From assembly GCA_022750355.1 (NCBI GenBank), contig JAKIVW010000020.1, forward strand, positions 1 through 18,383: a stretch of DNA of 18,383 nucleotides. The letters run 5' to 3'. Both the position numbers and the translations under genes were made by a program. Of the stretch, positions 7,807 to 15,343 are shown one piece after another (positions within the stretch are counted from its first letter, which is position 1; every line of letters starts with the position of its first letter). The notes beneath the pieces were generated by a model. It was given only the letters and a program-made list of their open reading frames with translations. It searched no databases and was not told the origin of the DNA. This DNA is from Thermoplasmata archaeon. GTDB taxonomy: Archaea > Thermoplasmatota > Thermoplasmata > Lutacidiplasmatales > UBA184.

Positions 7807-9087
7807 CTAGGTAGCGGTGTCCTCGGGCCGCGTCGCCAGGGCCCCACCCAGGACGCGGGAGATGAGGTAGATCGTCACGAACGAAAGAGCGAACACCGCG
7901 GCGATCACGGCCAAGATGCCGAGCACCTCGATCCCGAGTTGGTGCGCGGCGTTCATCCCACCGCCGAACAGGAGTCCGTTCGGCAACGACGGCGCTCCCG
8001 ACCCGGTCGCGAAAGACGTCTGGGCGAAGAATGCGATCATCACAACGCCGAACAGACCGCCGGTGAGGTGGCCCGGCAGCAGGCCCACGGGGTCGGCGAA
8101 CCAGCTGCGTCCGCTGAAATACGACTCCGCCGCGATGAAGAGCGGCCCGCCCAGCAAGCCAAGAACAATCGCGCTGCCCGGGCTGACGAACCCGGCCAAG
8201 GGCGTGATGATGATGAGACCCATCAGGATGCCGTTGACGGACGTGAGGAGGGGCGAACCTCGACGGCTGGGCGGAAGGAGGTAGGAGGCCCCGAGCGTGC
8301 TCATGCCGGCCGCAGCGGCCGCGAGGAACGTGGTCAGCACCACGACGATCGTTTCGTCATTGAACTGGAGGACGCTGCCGGGGTTGAAGCCGAACCAGCC
8401 GACCCAGAGGAGGAGGATGGCGAGGGTCAGCCAGCCGGGACTGATCCGGATCGGCGTCTGGGGGCTCGAGACATCCCCGCGGGCTTTCTCTTCGCGCCAT
8501 ACCTGGACGAGCACCGCCAACCCGGCCGCTCCCGCGGCCCCGTGGACCACGAGGCCCCCCGCGAAATCGACCATCCCCATCTGGGCCAGCCAGCCGGAGG
8601 GATTCCAGATCCACGCGGCGGGAAGATTCCAAATGAGCACGAAGTAGACGAAGGAGAACGCCATGACGGCGGAGAGTTTCAACTTGCAGAGGAACACCAC
8701 GCCGACGAGGGCCAGGGTGACGGCCGCGAACGCGGTCTCGAACAGGAAGTAGGTCCCGGTCGTCAGTCCCGTCGTGGACTGGGACCACCAGGTATCGGCC
8801 ATCGGGTTGGCCGAGGAGCTCGAGAACCCGCCCAGGAAGAAGCCGGGTTGGTAGAACGGGTTGCCGATCAATCCGTGCCAGGTGGGGGCGAAGGCGACGT
8901 TGAATCCGATCGCGGCCATGACGACCAGCGACATTCCGGTCATGAGGACGGTCTTGAGCAGACTGAACGTCAGGGCCTCGCCAAGTTCCCCGACCTCCAG
9001 CAGCCCGACCGCGATAGTCATCGTAAAGACCAACAGGGCGGCCAGCAGTACCCACAGGTTGTTGTCGACGAACGTGGGGGTGATCAC
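7807..9087 (-). CDS. amt: Ammonium transporter (Amt/MEP/Rh family)
   Basis: The 426-residue polytopic membrane protein has about 11 helices. The conserved DFAGG segment with D174 is followed by the first pore histidine H182 (VVHGAAG). The second pore histidine is H340 in LLPGHLTGG, and the WFGFNPGS motif (231-238) supplies the family's phenylalanine-gate region. It conducts ammonium or ammonia across the cytoplasmic membrane for assimilation. The segment before the second His (FADPVGLLPGH) departs from the usual DALDVFGVHG form, but the histidine stays. The start is GTG, with a purine-rich GGAAGGAA run 11-18 bases upstream; helix 1 follows directly. No GlnK/PII gene, the usual partner, lies beside it. 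The sedolisin gene follows 26 bases later. Confidence 0.95.
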   Translation of the reverse strand: MITPTFVDNNLWVLLAALLVFTMTIAVGLLEVGELGEALTFSLLKTVLMTGMSLVVMAAIGFNVAFAPTWHGLIGNPFYQPGFFLGGFSSSSANPMADTWWSQSTTGLTTGTYFLFETAFAAVTLALVGVVFLCKLKLSAVMAFSFVYFVLIWNLPAAWIWNPSGWLAQMGMVDFAGGLVVHGAAGAAGLAVLVQVWREEKARGDVSSPQTPIRISPGWLTLAILLLWVGWFGFNPGSVLQFNDETIVVVLTTFLAAAAAGMSTLGASYLLPPSRRGSPLLTSVNGILMGLIIITPLAGFVSPGSAIVLGLLGGPLFIAAESYFSGRSWFADPVGLLPGHLTGGLFGVVMIAFFAQTSFATGSGAPSLPNGLLFGGGMNAAHQLGIEVLGILAVIAAVFALSFVTIYLISRVLGGALATRPEDTAT

Positions 9088-9290
9088 GCTGGTTCGTTCC
9101 TTCCGGTGCGATCGGTCGGGGACTCCGGCGCCCGAACCACCACGGAGAACAGGTTCCGGAGGGGGTACTTAGGCGTTCACTTGGAACCGCATTTTGGGGG
9201 GGACCTCGTGCCCCTTCCGGCGGGGCGCCGGTACCCCCGCCGACCCCCCCCAACCTCTTTCCATGTCGGTGGGGTTCCCCCGAACCACCC

Positions 9291-10484
9291 ATGCCCTCGA
9301 ATCCGGGTCTGCCGGTCGTGGTACTCGGGGCCGGCTATGCTGGGCTGACGGTGGCGCGGGAAGTGCGCCGTCGTTCTCGGGGTCAACTCCGGGTGGTCCT
9401 GGTGGACCGAAATCCCGTCCACGTCCTTCGCACGGAACTGTACGAGATCGGAAAGATCGCGGAAGCGGCGGGGGATCCGCGGCCCTGGACCGTGCCTCTG
9501 GCCAAGATCCTCGAACGCACCGGCGTTTCGCTCCGCCAGGGGGTGGTGGCGTCGATCGACCTCCTGCCGGGAGTGGTCCGGTTGGAAGGGGGAGAGGAGA
9601 TCCCGTTCGGGTACCTCGTCATCTGCCTGGGGAGCGTCGCAGCGTACTACGGGGTCCCGGGCGCGGCCGAGAACACGTTCAGCGTGTATCGACTCTCCGG
9701 TGCGCAACGGCTTGCGGCGGCGGTCCGCGAAGCGGAGCGGATCTCCCCGAACCTCCCGGGGGAGCGCCGCCCCCGTTTCGTCATCGTGGGCGGAGGCTCG
9801 ACCGGCACCGAACTCGCCGCCGAGATCGCTACGACCGACTGGGCTCGGGTGGCGGGTCCGGGGGCCCGTCCGCCGGACGTACTCCTGCTCACGGGCGCGC
9901 TTCCCTTCCTGGCCGGGCTTCCCCCGAAGCTCATCGGGCACGCCCGGGAGATCCTGCGGCGAGCGGGGGTGTCGCTCCTGCACGGCGTCAACGTCGTCCG
10001 AGTGGAACCGGGGAAGGTCCACCTCGAGGACGGCTCGGTTCTCACCTGTGATGCCGCCGTATGGTGCGCCGGCCTCGAGGCACCGCCGGTCGTCAAGGTC
10101 CTCCCGATACCGCATGGGAAGGGCGGGCGGATCGCGGTCGGACCGACCCTCGACCTTCCCGGTTACCCGACCGTGTTTGCTGTGGGCGATGTCGCCGAGA
10201 TCCGGGACAACGCGACCGGAATGCTGGTCCCGGCCACCGCGCAGGCGGCTCTGGCCGAGGCGCGTGCGGCGGCCGCGAACTTGGTCGAGCATGCCGAGGG
10301 ACGGCCGGGTGAACCGTTCCGTTATCGCGAGAAGGGAGTGATCGTCGCGCTGGGACTCGGGAAGGCGGCCGGGGCCTTGGGCCGGGTGACGGTGTGGGGA
10401 AGCCCCGCCGCCCTCGTCAAGCGATTGGTCGAGAAGGACTACTCGAGAGCCGCCGAAAAGGGGCGAGGGTCGCGGCTGCTGTGA
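9291..10484 (+). CDS. Type II NADH dehydrogenase-like FAD flavoprotein
   Basis: The protein has 397 residues and a two-dinucleotide-binding-domain flavoprotein fold. The FAD loop is VVLGAGYAGL (residues 10-19), with an acidic strand end VLVDR at about 36-40. The NAD(P)H loop is VIVGGGSTGTELAAE (about 164-178). The second FAD contact is VFAVGDVAEI (295-304), followed by PATAQAA (314-320), a signature of NDH-2 enzymes contacting quinone and flavin. Family members oxidise NADH and reduce quinone at the inner membrane face without pumping protons. No CxxC disulphide-reductase motif is present. The C-terminus has no membrane helix, only a Lys/Arg-rich end, so attachment would be peripheral. Sulfide:quinone-type or other related flavoproteins cannot be fully excluded. 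It is divergent from amt, and the nucleotidyltransferase follows after 31 bases. Confidence 0.85.
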   Translation: MPSNPGLPVVVLGAGYAGLTVAREVRRRSRGQLRVVLVDRNPVHVLRTELYEIGKIAEAAGDPRPWTVPLAKILERTGVSLRQGVVASIDLLPGVVRLEGGEEIPFGYLVICLGSVAAYYGVPGAAENTFSVYRLSGAQRLAAAVREAERISPNLPGERRPRFVIVGGGSTGTELAAEIATTDWARVAGPGARPPDVLLLTGALPFLAGLPPKLIGHAREILRRAGVSLLHGVNVVRVEPGKVHLEDGSVLTCDAAVWCAGLEAPPVVKVLPIPHGKGGRIAVGPTLDLPGYPTVFAVGDVAEIRDNATGMLVPATAQAALAEARAAAANLVEHAEGRPGEPFRYREKGVIVALGLGKAAGALGRVTVWGSPAALVKRLVEKDYSRAAEKGRGSRLL

Positions 10485-10515
10485 ACTCCCGGAGGTTCGA
10501 CCGGGCGACACCGAT

Positions 10516-11517
10516 ATGGTGCCGGTCGAACTGGCCGGGACCGTGAAGGCGCTCGTGCTCATCGGTGGGTTCGGTACCCGCCTTCGACCGATCACCTACA
10601 CGGTGCCGAAGCAGCTCATTCCCCTCGCCGGAAAGCCCCTGCTTTACCATGTGTTCGACCTCATCCCGCGCGACGTGGAAGAGGTCGTCCTCGCGACCGG
10701 TTACAAGGCCGAGGTCATCGATGCGTACGTCCGATCTCATCCGACCCCGTGGCCCGTCCGAACGGTGGCGGAGTCCGAGCCGCTCGGGACGGGCGGTGGA
10801 ATGAAGAATGCCGGGGCGGGGATGTCCGACCCGTTCTACCTCCTGAATTCGGACGTCGTCACGTCCGGCGACTTGACCGAGCTCCTCGCCCTCCACCGAC
10901 GGAGATCGGGGGTCGGCACGATGGCGCTCGCCGAAGTCGAGGATACGCGCCCGTACGGGGTCGCGGCGCTGGGGACGGACGACCGGATCGACGCGTTCGT
11001 CGAAAAGCCGGAGCCAAAGGACGCCCCCTCCCACTGGATCAATGCCGGGTTCGCCGTCTGGGCCGGCTCCGTATTGGACCGGATCCCCCCCGGTCGCGCG
11101 GTCAGCTTCGAGCGGGAGGTCATTCCCGAGCTGTTGCCGCTCGGGATGTACGCCTTCCGCCTGCACAAGTATTGGGAGGATGCGGGCACCCCGGAACGCA
11201 TGCTCCGTTCCCAACAGCTCCTGTTCGGGGACGGACGGGGCGGCCCCGGTGGAGTCCCCGCCGGAGCGCTCGGCACGGGACCGGTCGCAGCGGCGCCCGG
11301 CGTGCGGGCCGAAGGGGCATCGTTCGGGCCGTTCGTCACCCTGGGCGAGGACGTGACGGTCGAACGGGGCGCCCATGTGGAGAACTCGATCTTGATGGCG
11401 GGAACCCACGTGGAAAAGGAAGCGATGGTCGTGTCGAGCCTCCTCGGTCCGAAAGTCCGAGTCCGCGCCGGGCATCGGGTCTCCGGTCAGACCCTGGGCG
11501 AAGGCGTAGAAGCCTGA
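10516..11517 (+). CDS. Sugar-phosphate nucleotidyltransferase, GDP-mannose pyrophosphorylase-like
   Basis: The enzyme joins a sugar-1-phosphate to an NTP to give an activated nucleotide sugar. The N-terminal Rossmann-like domain has the loop IGGFGTRLRP (16-25), PKQLIPLAGKP (31-41), ESEPLGTGGG, the metal Asp in LLNSDVV, VEKPE, WINAGFAVW, SFEREVIPEL and YWEDAGTPE. The C-terminal part (about 255-333) has the hexapeptide-like pattern of a left-handed beta helix. The layout resembles archaeal mannose-1-phosphate guanylyltransferases; glucose-1-phosphate uridylyl- or thymidylyl-transferase activity is possible, so I leave the symbol blank. GTG 10543 is a credible alternative start, giving the family's usual beginning MKALVLIGG; ATG 10516 adds nine residues. 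Likely role is glycan, glycolipid or compatible-solute synthesis. Its stop lies three bases from that of the convergent dehydrogenase gene. Confidence 0.88.
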   Translation: MVPVELAGTVKALVLIGGFGTRLRPITYTVPKQLIPLAGKPLLYHVFDLIPRDVEEVVLATGYKAEVIDAYVRSHPTPWPVRTVAESEPLGTGGGMKNAGAGMSDPFYLLNSDVVTSGDLTELLALHRRRSGVGTMALAEVEDTRPYGVAALGTDDRIDAFVEKPEPKDAPSHWINAGFAVWAGSVLDRIPPGRAVSFEREVIPELLPLGMYAFRLHKYWEDAGTPERMLRSQQLLFGDGRGGPGGVPAGALGTGPVAAAPGVRAEGASFGPFVTLGEDVTVERGAHVENSILMAGTHVEKEAMVVSSLLGPKVRVRAGHRVSGQTLGEGVEA

Positions 11518-11520
11518 GCC

Positions 11521-12558
11521 CTAGATCGACGGACCGGTCACGGTCACTTTCACCGCTTCTTCCGGTCGACCGGCGAGTCGGAAAGCTTCCTCGATACGGT
11601 CGAGTGGGATCCGGTGGGAAACCAGGTCGGAGACCTTCAGGTCCCCCGACGCAAGGCGACGGTGGACCTCCAACAGGTCGGGCTCGGTCGTGGCGTAGGA
11701 GGGAACAAAACGGATCCCCCGCAAGTACAGGTCCTGGAGGTCGGCGTCGATACGGCTGCCCGCCTCGGGCAGCCCGAACAGATTGACGGTCCCTCCCCTA
11801 CGAACGAGGGTCGTTGCTTCCCGAACGACCGCGGGGTGGCCGACCGCCACCACCGCGAGGTCCACCCCTCGTCCTCCGGTAGCCCGTTCCACCGCGGACT
11901 TCGTAGCGCTCGGCTCGCGAGGGTCGACCGTGACATCGATGCCGCCCCGCTCCGCGACCTGCCGCCGCAGCGGGCTCACCTCGCTGCCGCCGACCCAGGC
12001 CGCCCCCATGGACTTCAGTAGGCGGGCATAGAGAAGACCGACAGGGCCAAGGCCGAGCACGAAGGCCGTAGGGCGGTCCGGCATTCCCACCCGACGGATC
12101 GCGGTCAGGGCGCATCCGGCCGGTTCGAGCAGTGCGCCCGCGTCCCAGTCTACGGTATCCGCCAACCGGACGATCGCCTTCCTCGAGACGTTCTCGGCGG
12201 GGACTCGGAACGATTCGGCAAATCCCCCGGGGTCGATGTTGGTCTTCGAGTAGGTCGGACAGAACGTGTAGTCCCCCCGAGCGCAGACCTCGCACGAATA
12301 GCACGGAACGTGGTGGTGGACGAACACGCGATCGCCGAGGGCGAGGCCCTCGACGCCGGACCCCAGCTCCGCGACCCGCCCGACCGGCTCGTGGCCGATC
12401 AGTCCGGCGCTCTGATAATTCCCTCGGAGTTTCTCGAGGTCCGTGCCGCAGACCCCGCACGCCGCGAGCGAGACGACGACCTCTCCCGGACCCGCCGTCG
12501 GTGCGGGGCGCTCCGATAGGACGATCCGCCCGGGTCCGGCTAGGTGGCCGTATTTCAT
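11521..12558 (-). CDS. Zinc-dependent medium-chain alcohol dehydrogenase (MDR)
   Basis: This 345-residue MDR protein resembles sorbitol or threonine dehydrogenases. Catalytic zinc ligands are C37 (CGVCGTD), H56-E57 (GHEPVG) and E145 (LLEPAGC). The structural zinc lobe is complete: C86, C89, C92 and C100. The Rossmann loop is GLGPVG (169-174), and E193 at the end of the second strand (GSEVSP) suggests NAD(H) rather than NADP(H), though that is inference. It oxidises an alcohol or polyol, or reduces an aldehyde. Its ATG overlaps the aminotransferase stop by four bases (ATGA on the minus strand), so the two are almost certainly translated together. The pair could process an amino acid or diamine: transamination to a semialdehyde or keto acid, then redox conversion. 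The substrate is unknown. Confidence 0.92.
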   Translation of the reverse strand: MKYGHLAGPGRIVLSERPAPTAGPGEVVVSLAACGVCGTDLEKLRGNYQSAGLIGHEPVGRVAELGSGVEGLALGDRVFVHHHVPCYSCEVCARGDYTFCPTYSKTNIDPGGFAESFRVPAENVSRKAIVRLADTVDWDAGALLEPAGCALTAIRRVGMPDRPTAFVLGLGPVGLLYARLLKSMGAAWVGGSEVSPLRRQVAERGGIDVTVDPREPSATKSAVERATGGRGVDLAVVAVGHPAVVREATTLVRRGGTVNLFGLPEAGSRIDADLQDLYLRGIRFVPSYATTEPDLLEVHRRLASGDLKVSDLVSHRIPLDRIEEAFRLAGRPEEAVKVTVTGPSI

Positions 12559-13946
12559 GCGCCCGCGCGGGCGGCGGAGATCGCGGCGTCGACGATCTCG
12601 ACCGCCTCATCGATCTCCTCCCGCTGGACGATGAGCGGGGGGATGTAGCGGATGGCGGACTTCCCGCAGCCGAGCAGGATCAGGCCCCGGCGGTAGGCCT
12701 CGACCAGGACCCGGTCCCGGAACTGGACCGCCGGCTCCTTCGTGCGGCGATCTTTCACGAAATCGGTCGCGACCATCAGGCCGATCCCGCGCACGTCCCC
12801 GATCTCGTCCGTGCGGGATTGGAGCTCGTGCAGCCGTTGCATGAGGTAGTCGCCTTGGGTCGTCGCATTGTGCAAGAGACCCTCTCGTTCGATCACACCG
12901 ATCGTCGCGATCGAAGCCGCCGAGGCGATCAAGTTTCCGCCGAAGGTGTTCGAGTGGGCACCGGTCCCGAGGTCGAGGTCGGCCCGCATCGCCACCGCGC
13001 CCATCGGAATGCCGCCACCGACCGCTTTGGCCATCGTCAGAATGTCGGGTGTGACGCCGGTGTGTTCGATGGCGAACCAGCGACCCGTTCGTCCCATGCC
13101 GGACTGGACCTCGTCGTCGATGAACAGGATGCCGTGTTCGTCCAGGGTGGATTTGATCACCTGATGCCAGCCCTTCGGTGGGACGAAATAGCCTCCCTCG
13201 CCCATCACGCCCTCGGCGATGAACGCGGCGACGTCGTCCGGCGGGATCGAGGTCTCGAAGTAAAGCTCCTTCAGGATCTTGGCGCAGTAGAGATCGCAGC
13301 TCGGATACTCGAGCTTGTAGGGACACCGATAGCAGGTGGGCGCCGGAATGTGGTGGCCCCCGTTCACGAACGGGGCGTACCGAGCCCGCTGGACGGGTTT
13401 GGAGGCGGTCATCGAAAGCGAACCCATCGAGCGACCGTGGAACGCCCCCAGCAGTCCGATCGTGATCGGCCGCCGTCGGTTCCATCGGGCGATCTTGAGC
13501 GCCGCTTCCGCGCTCTCCGTCCCGCTGTTGCTGAAGAAGATCTTTTTGGCGAACGTCCCCGGCGTGATCTGGGTGAGCTTCTCGGCGAGTCGGACCTGCA
13601 GGTCGTAGTAAAAGTCGGTCCCGGCGAAGTGTTGGAGGATTCCCGCCTGGTCCCGGATCGCACGGACGACGTCGGGGTGGCTGTGGCCGACGTTCAGAAC
13701 GCTAATCCCGGCCGCAAAGTCGAGCAAGCGATTGCCGTCGACGTCCGTGATCCATACCCCCTGACCCGAGGCCGCGACGATCGGCTCGGTCTTGGTGACG
13801 GTCATGAGATACTTCTGGTCGCGAGCGATGACCTTCTGAGCCTCCGGGCCGGGAATGGCGGTGCGGAGGAGAACCCCCCGAGCAGGCTTTGAACCGGCCG
13901 GCGGCGAGGAGGCACGCGGAGGTGACGCCAGTGGAGTTTCGCTCAT
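12555..13946 (-). CDS. Class III PLP-dependent aminotransferase (GABA/ornithine-type family)
   Basis: The 463-residue enzyme is fold-type I PLP. The phosphate-binding loop is SGTES (141-145), ring stacking uses FHGRSMG (169-175), the PLP-N1 Asp is in IDDEVQSGMGRTG (276-288), and the Schiff-base Lys is K307 (TMAKAVGGG). Class III enzymes move the distal amino group of omega-amino acids such as 4-aminobutyrate, ornithine or acetylornithine; some archaeal relatives are amino-acid racemases. Four cysteines (C205, C208, C217, C221; C-x2-C-x8-C-x3-C) in a Tyr/Pro-rich insert could bind a metal ion; this is inference. A hydrophilic Pro/Ser-rich extension of about 35 residues precedes the catalytic domain. 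A TATA-like box about 33 bases upstream suggests a transcript with almost no leader. It overlaps the dehydrogenase gene. Confidence 0.93.
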   Translation of the reverse strand: MSETPLASPPRASSPPAGSKPARGVLLRTAIPGPEAQKVIARDQKYLMTVTKTEPIVAASGQGVWITDVDGNRLLDFAAGISVLNVGHSHPDVVRAIRDQAGILQHFAGTDFYYDLQVRLAEKLTQITPGTFAKKIFFSNSGTESAEAALKIARWNRRRPITIGLLGAFHGRSMGSLSMTASKPVQRARYAPFVNGGHHIPAPTCYRCPYKLEYPSCDLYCAKILKELYFETSIPPDDVAAFIAEGVMGEGGYFVPPKGWHQVIKSTLDEHGILFIDDEVQSGMGRTGRWFAIEHTGVTPDILTMAKAVGGGIPMGAVAMRADLDLGTGAHSNTFGGNLIASAASIATIGVIEREGLLHNATTQGDYLMQRLHELQSRTDEIGDVRGIGLMVATDFVKDRRTKEPAVQFRDRVLVEAYRRGLILLGCGKSAIRYIPPLIVQREEIDEAVEIVDAAISAARAGA

Positions 13947-13975
13947 GGACGCTCCACCAAGAACGAGGAAGCGGC

Positions 13976-13984
13976 ATTATAACT
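13976..13984 (-). promoter_or_regulatory. TATA-like box for the aminotransferase-dehydrogenase operon
   Basis: On the minus strand this reads AGTTATAAT, one of the few A/T-rich spots in the region. Its centre lies 34 bases before the aminotransferase ATG, which predicts a transcription start a few bases upstream of the ATG or on it. No experiment supports it. Confidence 0.55.
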
Positions 13985-14025
13985 TCGGGGCCCCCCGCGC
14001 CCGACCGCGTCCCGTGGACCGCCTT

Positions 14026-14034
14026 CCTTTAAGG
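14026..14034 (+). promoter_or_regulatory. TATA-like box for the 96-residue protein gene
   Basis: CCTTTAAGG is centred 32 bases before ATG 14062, the spacing expected for a near-leaderless archaeal transcript. With the box at 13976-13984 on the other strand, it makes this 115-base gap a divergent promoter region. Confidence 0.5.
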
Positions 14035-14061
14035 CCGTCCCGTCGGCTCCGCCCCCGACGG

Positions 14062-14352
14062 ATGGACGAACTCCCGGTCCGAAAGATCCCACGCGAGGCG
14101 GATGAGCGGTCGCTCACGGAGGTCGTCCCGACCCGGGCGGTTCTCACCGAGCTCGCCCGGGGATTCCTGTTGGTCCACGAATCGAATCCGGACCGGGCGC
14201 GCGCGTTCGCGAAGACGTTCCTCCTGGAGCGGGAGGGAACCACCTCCGAGGTACGGATCGAACCGGTCCGTCAGGTCACGTTGGCCCGCCTCGCCCTGGG
14301 GCGAAATCCCCAGGGGGCCGTCGAACCGTCCCCCTCGCGGATGCCCCGTTAG
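14062..14352 (+). CDS. Unrecognised 96-residue charged protein
   Basis: I do not recognise the family. The frame opens far upstream, but that part is shadow sequence of the aminotransferase gene. ATG 14062 is chosen because a TATA-like box sits 32 bases before it and the first real residues are MDELPVRKIP. The protein is soluble and rich in Arg, Glu and Leu. A hydrophobic central helix (RAVLTELARGFLLVHES, about 25-41) precedes an RAFAKTFLLERE helix and a beta-like stretch SEVRIEPVRQVTL, then a Pro/Arg tail. There is no Cys or His cluster and no obvious helix-turn-helix. The gene is convergent with the next aminotransferase, with nine bases between the stops. A small archaeal regulator or a subunit is possible but unsupported. 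Confidence 0.6.
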   Translation: MDELPVRKIPREADERSLTEVVPTRAVLTELARGFLLVHESNPDRARAFAKTFLLEREGTTSEVRIEPVRQVTLARLALGRNPQGAVEPSPSRMPR

Positions 14353-14361
14353 GCCATCGGG

Positions 14362-15315
14362 TCAGAATTCGCGGGACCGGACCCGCAGGTAGGCGGCCAG
14401 GTCTCGAGGGAACGAACGGCGCGTGAGTGAGATCCGGACCCCGGCCCGAGTTCCGAACAACGAACCCGGACAGACGAGGACGGAGGCGCGCAGGCATCGT
14501 CGCGCCAGTCGGTCCCCGTCCGGGACGCGGTCGAAGTGGACCGGCGCACACGGGGTCCTTGGGAGGGGGAGAGCCCGCGCGAGCGCCGAACGGTTCATTT
14601 CGAAACGCCGACGGACGCGCGCCACGAGCGAGGGGCCCTCCCGAAGGATACGCAAGGCCGCGGCCACGGAGTACGGGGCGAGCTCATCGGTCACGAGGCC
14701 GTGGAATCGGGCGAACGGGGTACGTTCCTCGGGCGGGGTCACGACGTACCCGACGCGAACATCGTCCGCCGCATAGAATTTGGTGAACGACCCCGTGACC
14801 CAGACCCCGGGCCGACCCGCGCGGGCGTGGCTCGGTGCGCCCGCGAACGGACGAAACGTCTCATCGATGAGGACCGACCGCGCCCCTTCGGTCCACGCTT
14901 CGAGCTCCGGGTCCGACCAAAGAATACCCTCGGGGTTCCGGGGGAGGGAGACCACCGCCAGCTCCGCCGGAACGGTGGGTCCCGATACCCGGAACCCGGC
15001 CCACCGGGCGACGTCCACGAGCGGAGGGTATTCGGGAAAATGGACCCGGACCCGGGGGACCTTGCCGCGCCGGGCCCGAGATCGAAAGAGCGTCACCCAG
15101 GCGTTGGCCTCGGTCGCGCCGACGGTGAGGAAGACTCGACGGGGGTCCACGCCCACGCCGTCGGCGAGTTGCTCGACGAGATCGCTGGCCGAGGCCCTCC
15201 GTATCTCTCGAAGGGTCGGGTGGGGATGTTGGATCGTTCCGATCATTCCGCTCTTGCCAAGGTTGTAGCGACAATCGGCGTGATCGTCGATCCAATCGGC
15301 CAGGGGAAATCGCAC
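14362..15315 (-). CDS. Class I/II PLP-dependent aminotransferase, HisC-like, short form
   Basis: The protein has 317 residues, shorter than the usual 350-400 of the family. Fold-type I signs are TVGATEANAW (about 64-73) for PLP phosphate contact, LPRNPEG (124-130; Asn127), the ring Asp D151 in LIDETFRPF, and the Schiff-base Lys K179 in GSFTKFYAADDVRVGY. A late Arg in RISLTRR would hold the substrate carboxylate. The pattern fits histidinol-phosphate or related amino acid:2-oxoacid aminotransferases; substrate specificity cannot be read. The usual N-terminal arm is reduced. The start is GTG, with a TATA-like AATTAA only 23 bases upstream by centre, so a slightly downstream start remains possible. 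It is divergent from the HNH gene, with 28 bases between the two predicted starts. Confidence 0.82.
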   Translation of the reverse strand: MRFPLADWIDDHADCRYNLGKSGMIGTIQHPHPTLREIRRASASDLVEQLADGVGVDPRRVFLTVGATEANAWVTLFRSRARRGKVPRVRVHFPEYPPLVDVARWAGFRVSGPTVPAELAVVSLPRNPEGILWSDPELEAWTEGARSVLIDETFRPFAGAPSHARAGRPGVWVTGSFTKFYAADDVRVGYVVTPPEERTPFARFHGLVTDELAPYSVAAALRILREGPSLVARVRRRFEMNRSALARALPLPRTPCAPVHFDRVPDGDRLARRCLRASVLVCPGSLFGTRAGVRISLTRRSFPRDLAAYLRVRSREF

Positions 15316-15334
15316 GGCCGGACAATCGGCAGGG

Positions 15335-15341
15335 AATTAAG
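15335..15341 (-). promoter_or_regulatory. Possible TATA-like element between aminotransferase and HNH genes
   Basis: AATTAAG is the only A/T-rich spot between the two divergent genes. Its distance to the minus-strand GTG (about 23) is short for a leadered transcript. If it served the plus strand instead, the HNH protein would have to start later than 15344, for example at GTG 15416. Direction is unresolved. Confidence 0.3.
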
Positions 15342-15343
15342 CC

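Noticed and set aside
7126..9348. 740-residue plus-strand ORF antisense to the sedolisin and amt genes
   Set aside because: Arg/Gly/Glu-rich composition without domains, lying over two genes with clear catalytic or pore motifs. Long antisense frames are expected in GC-rich DNA.
12132..13892. 586-residue plus-strand ORF opposite the dehydrogenase and aminotransferase
   Set aside because: Shadow frame: low-complexity charged sequence over well-supported enzymes.
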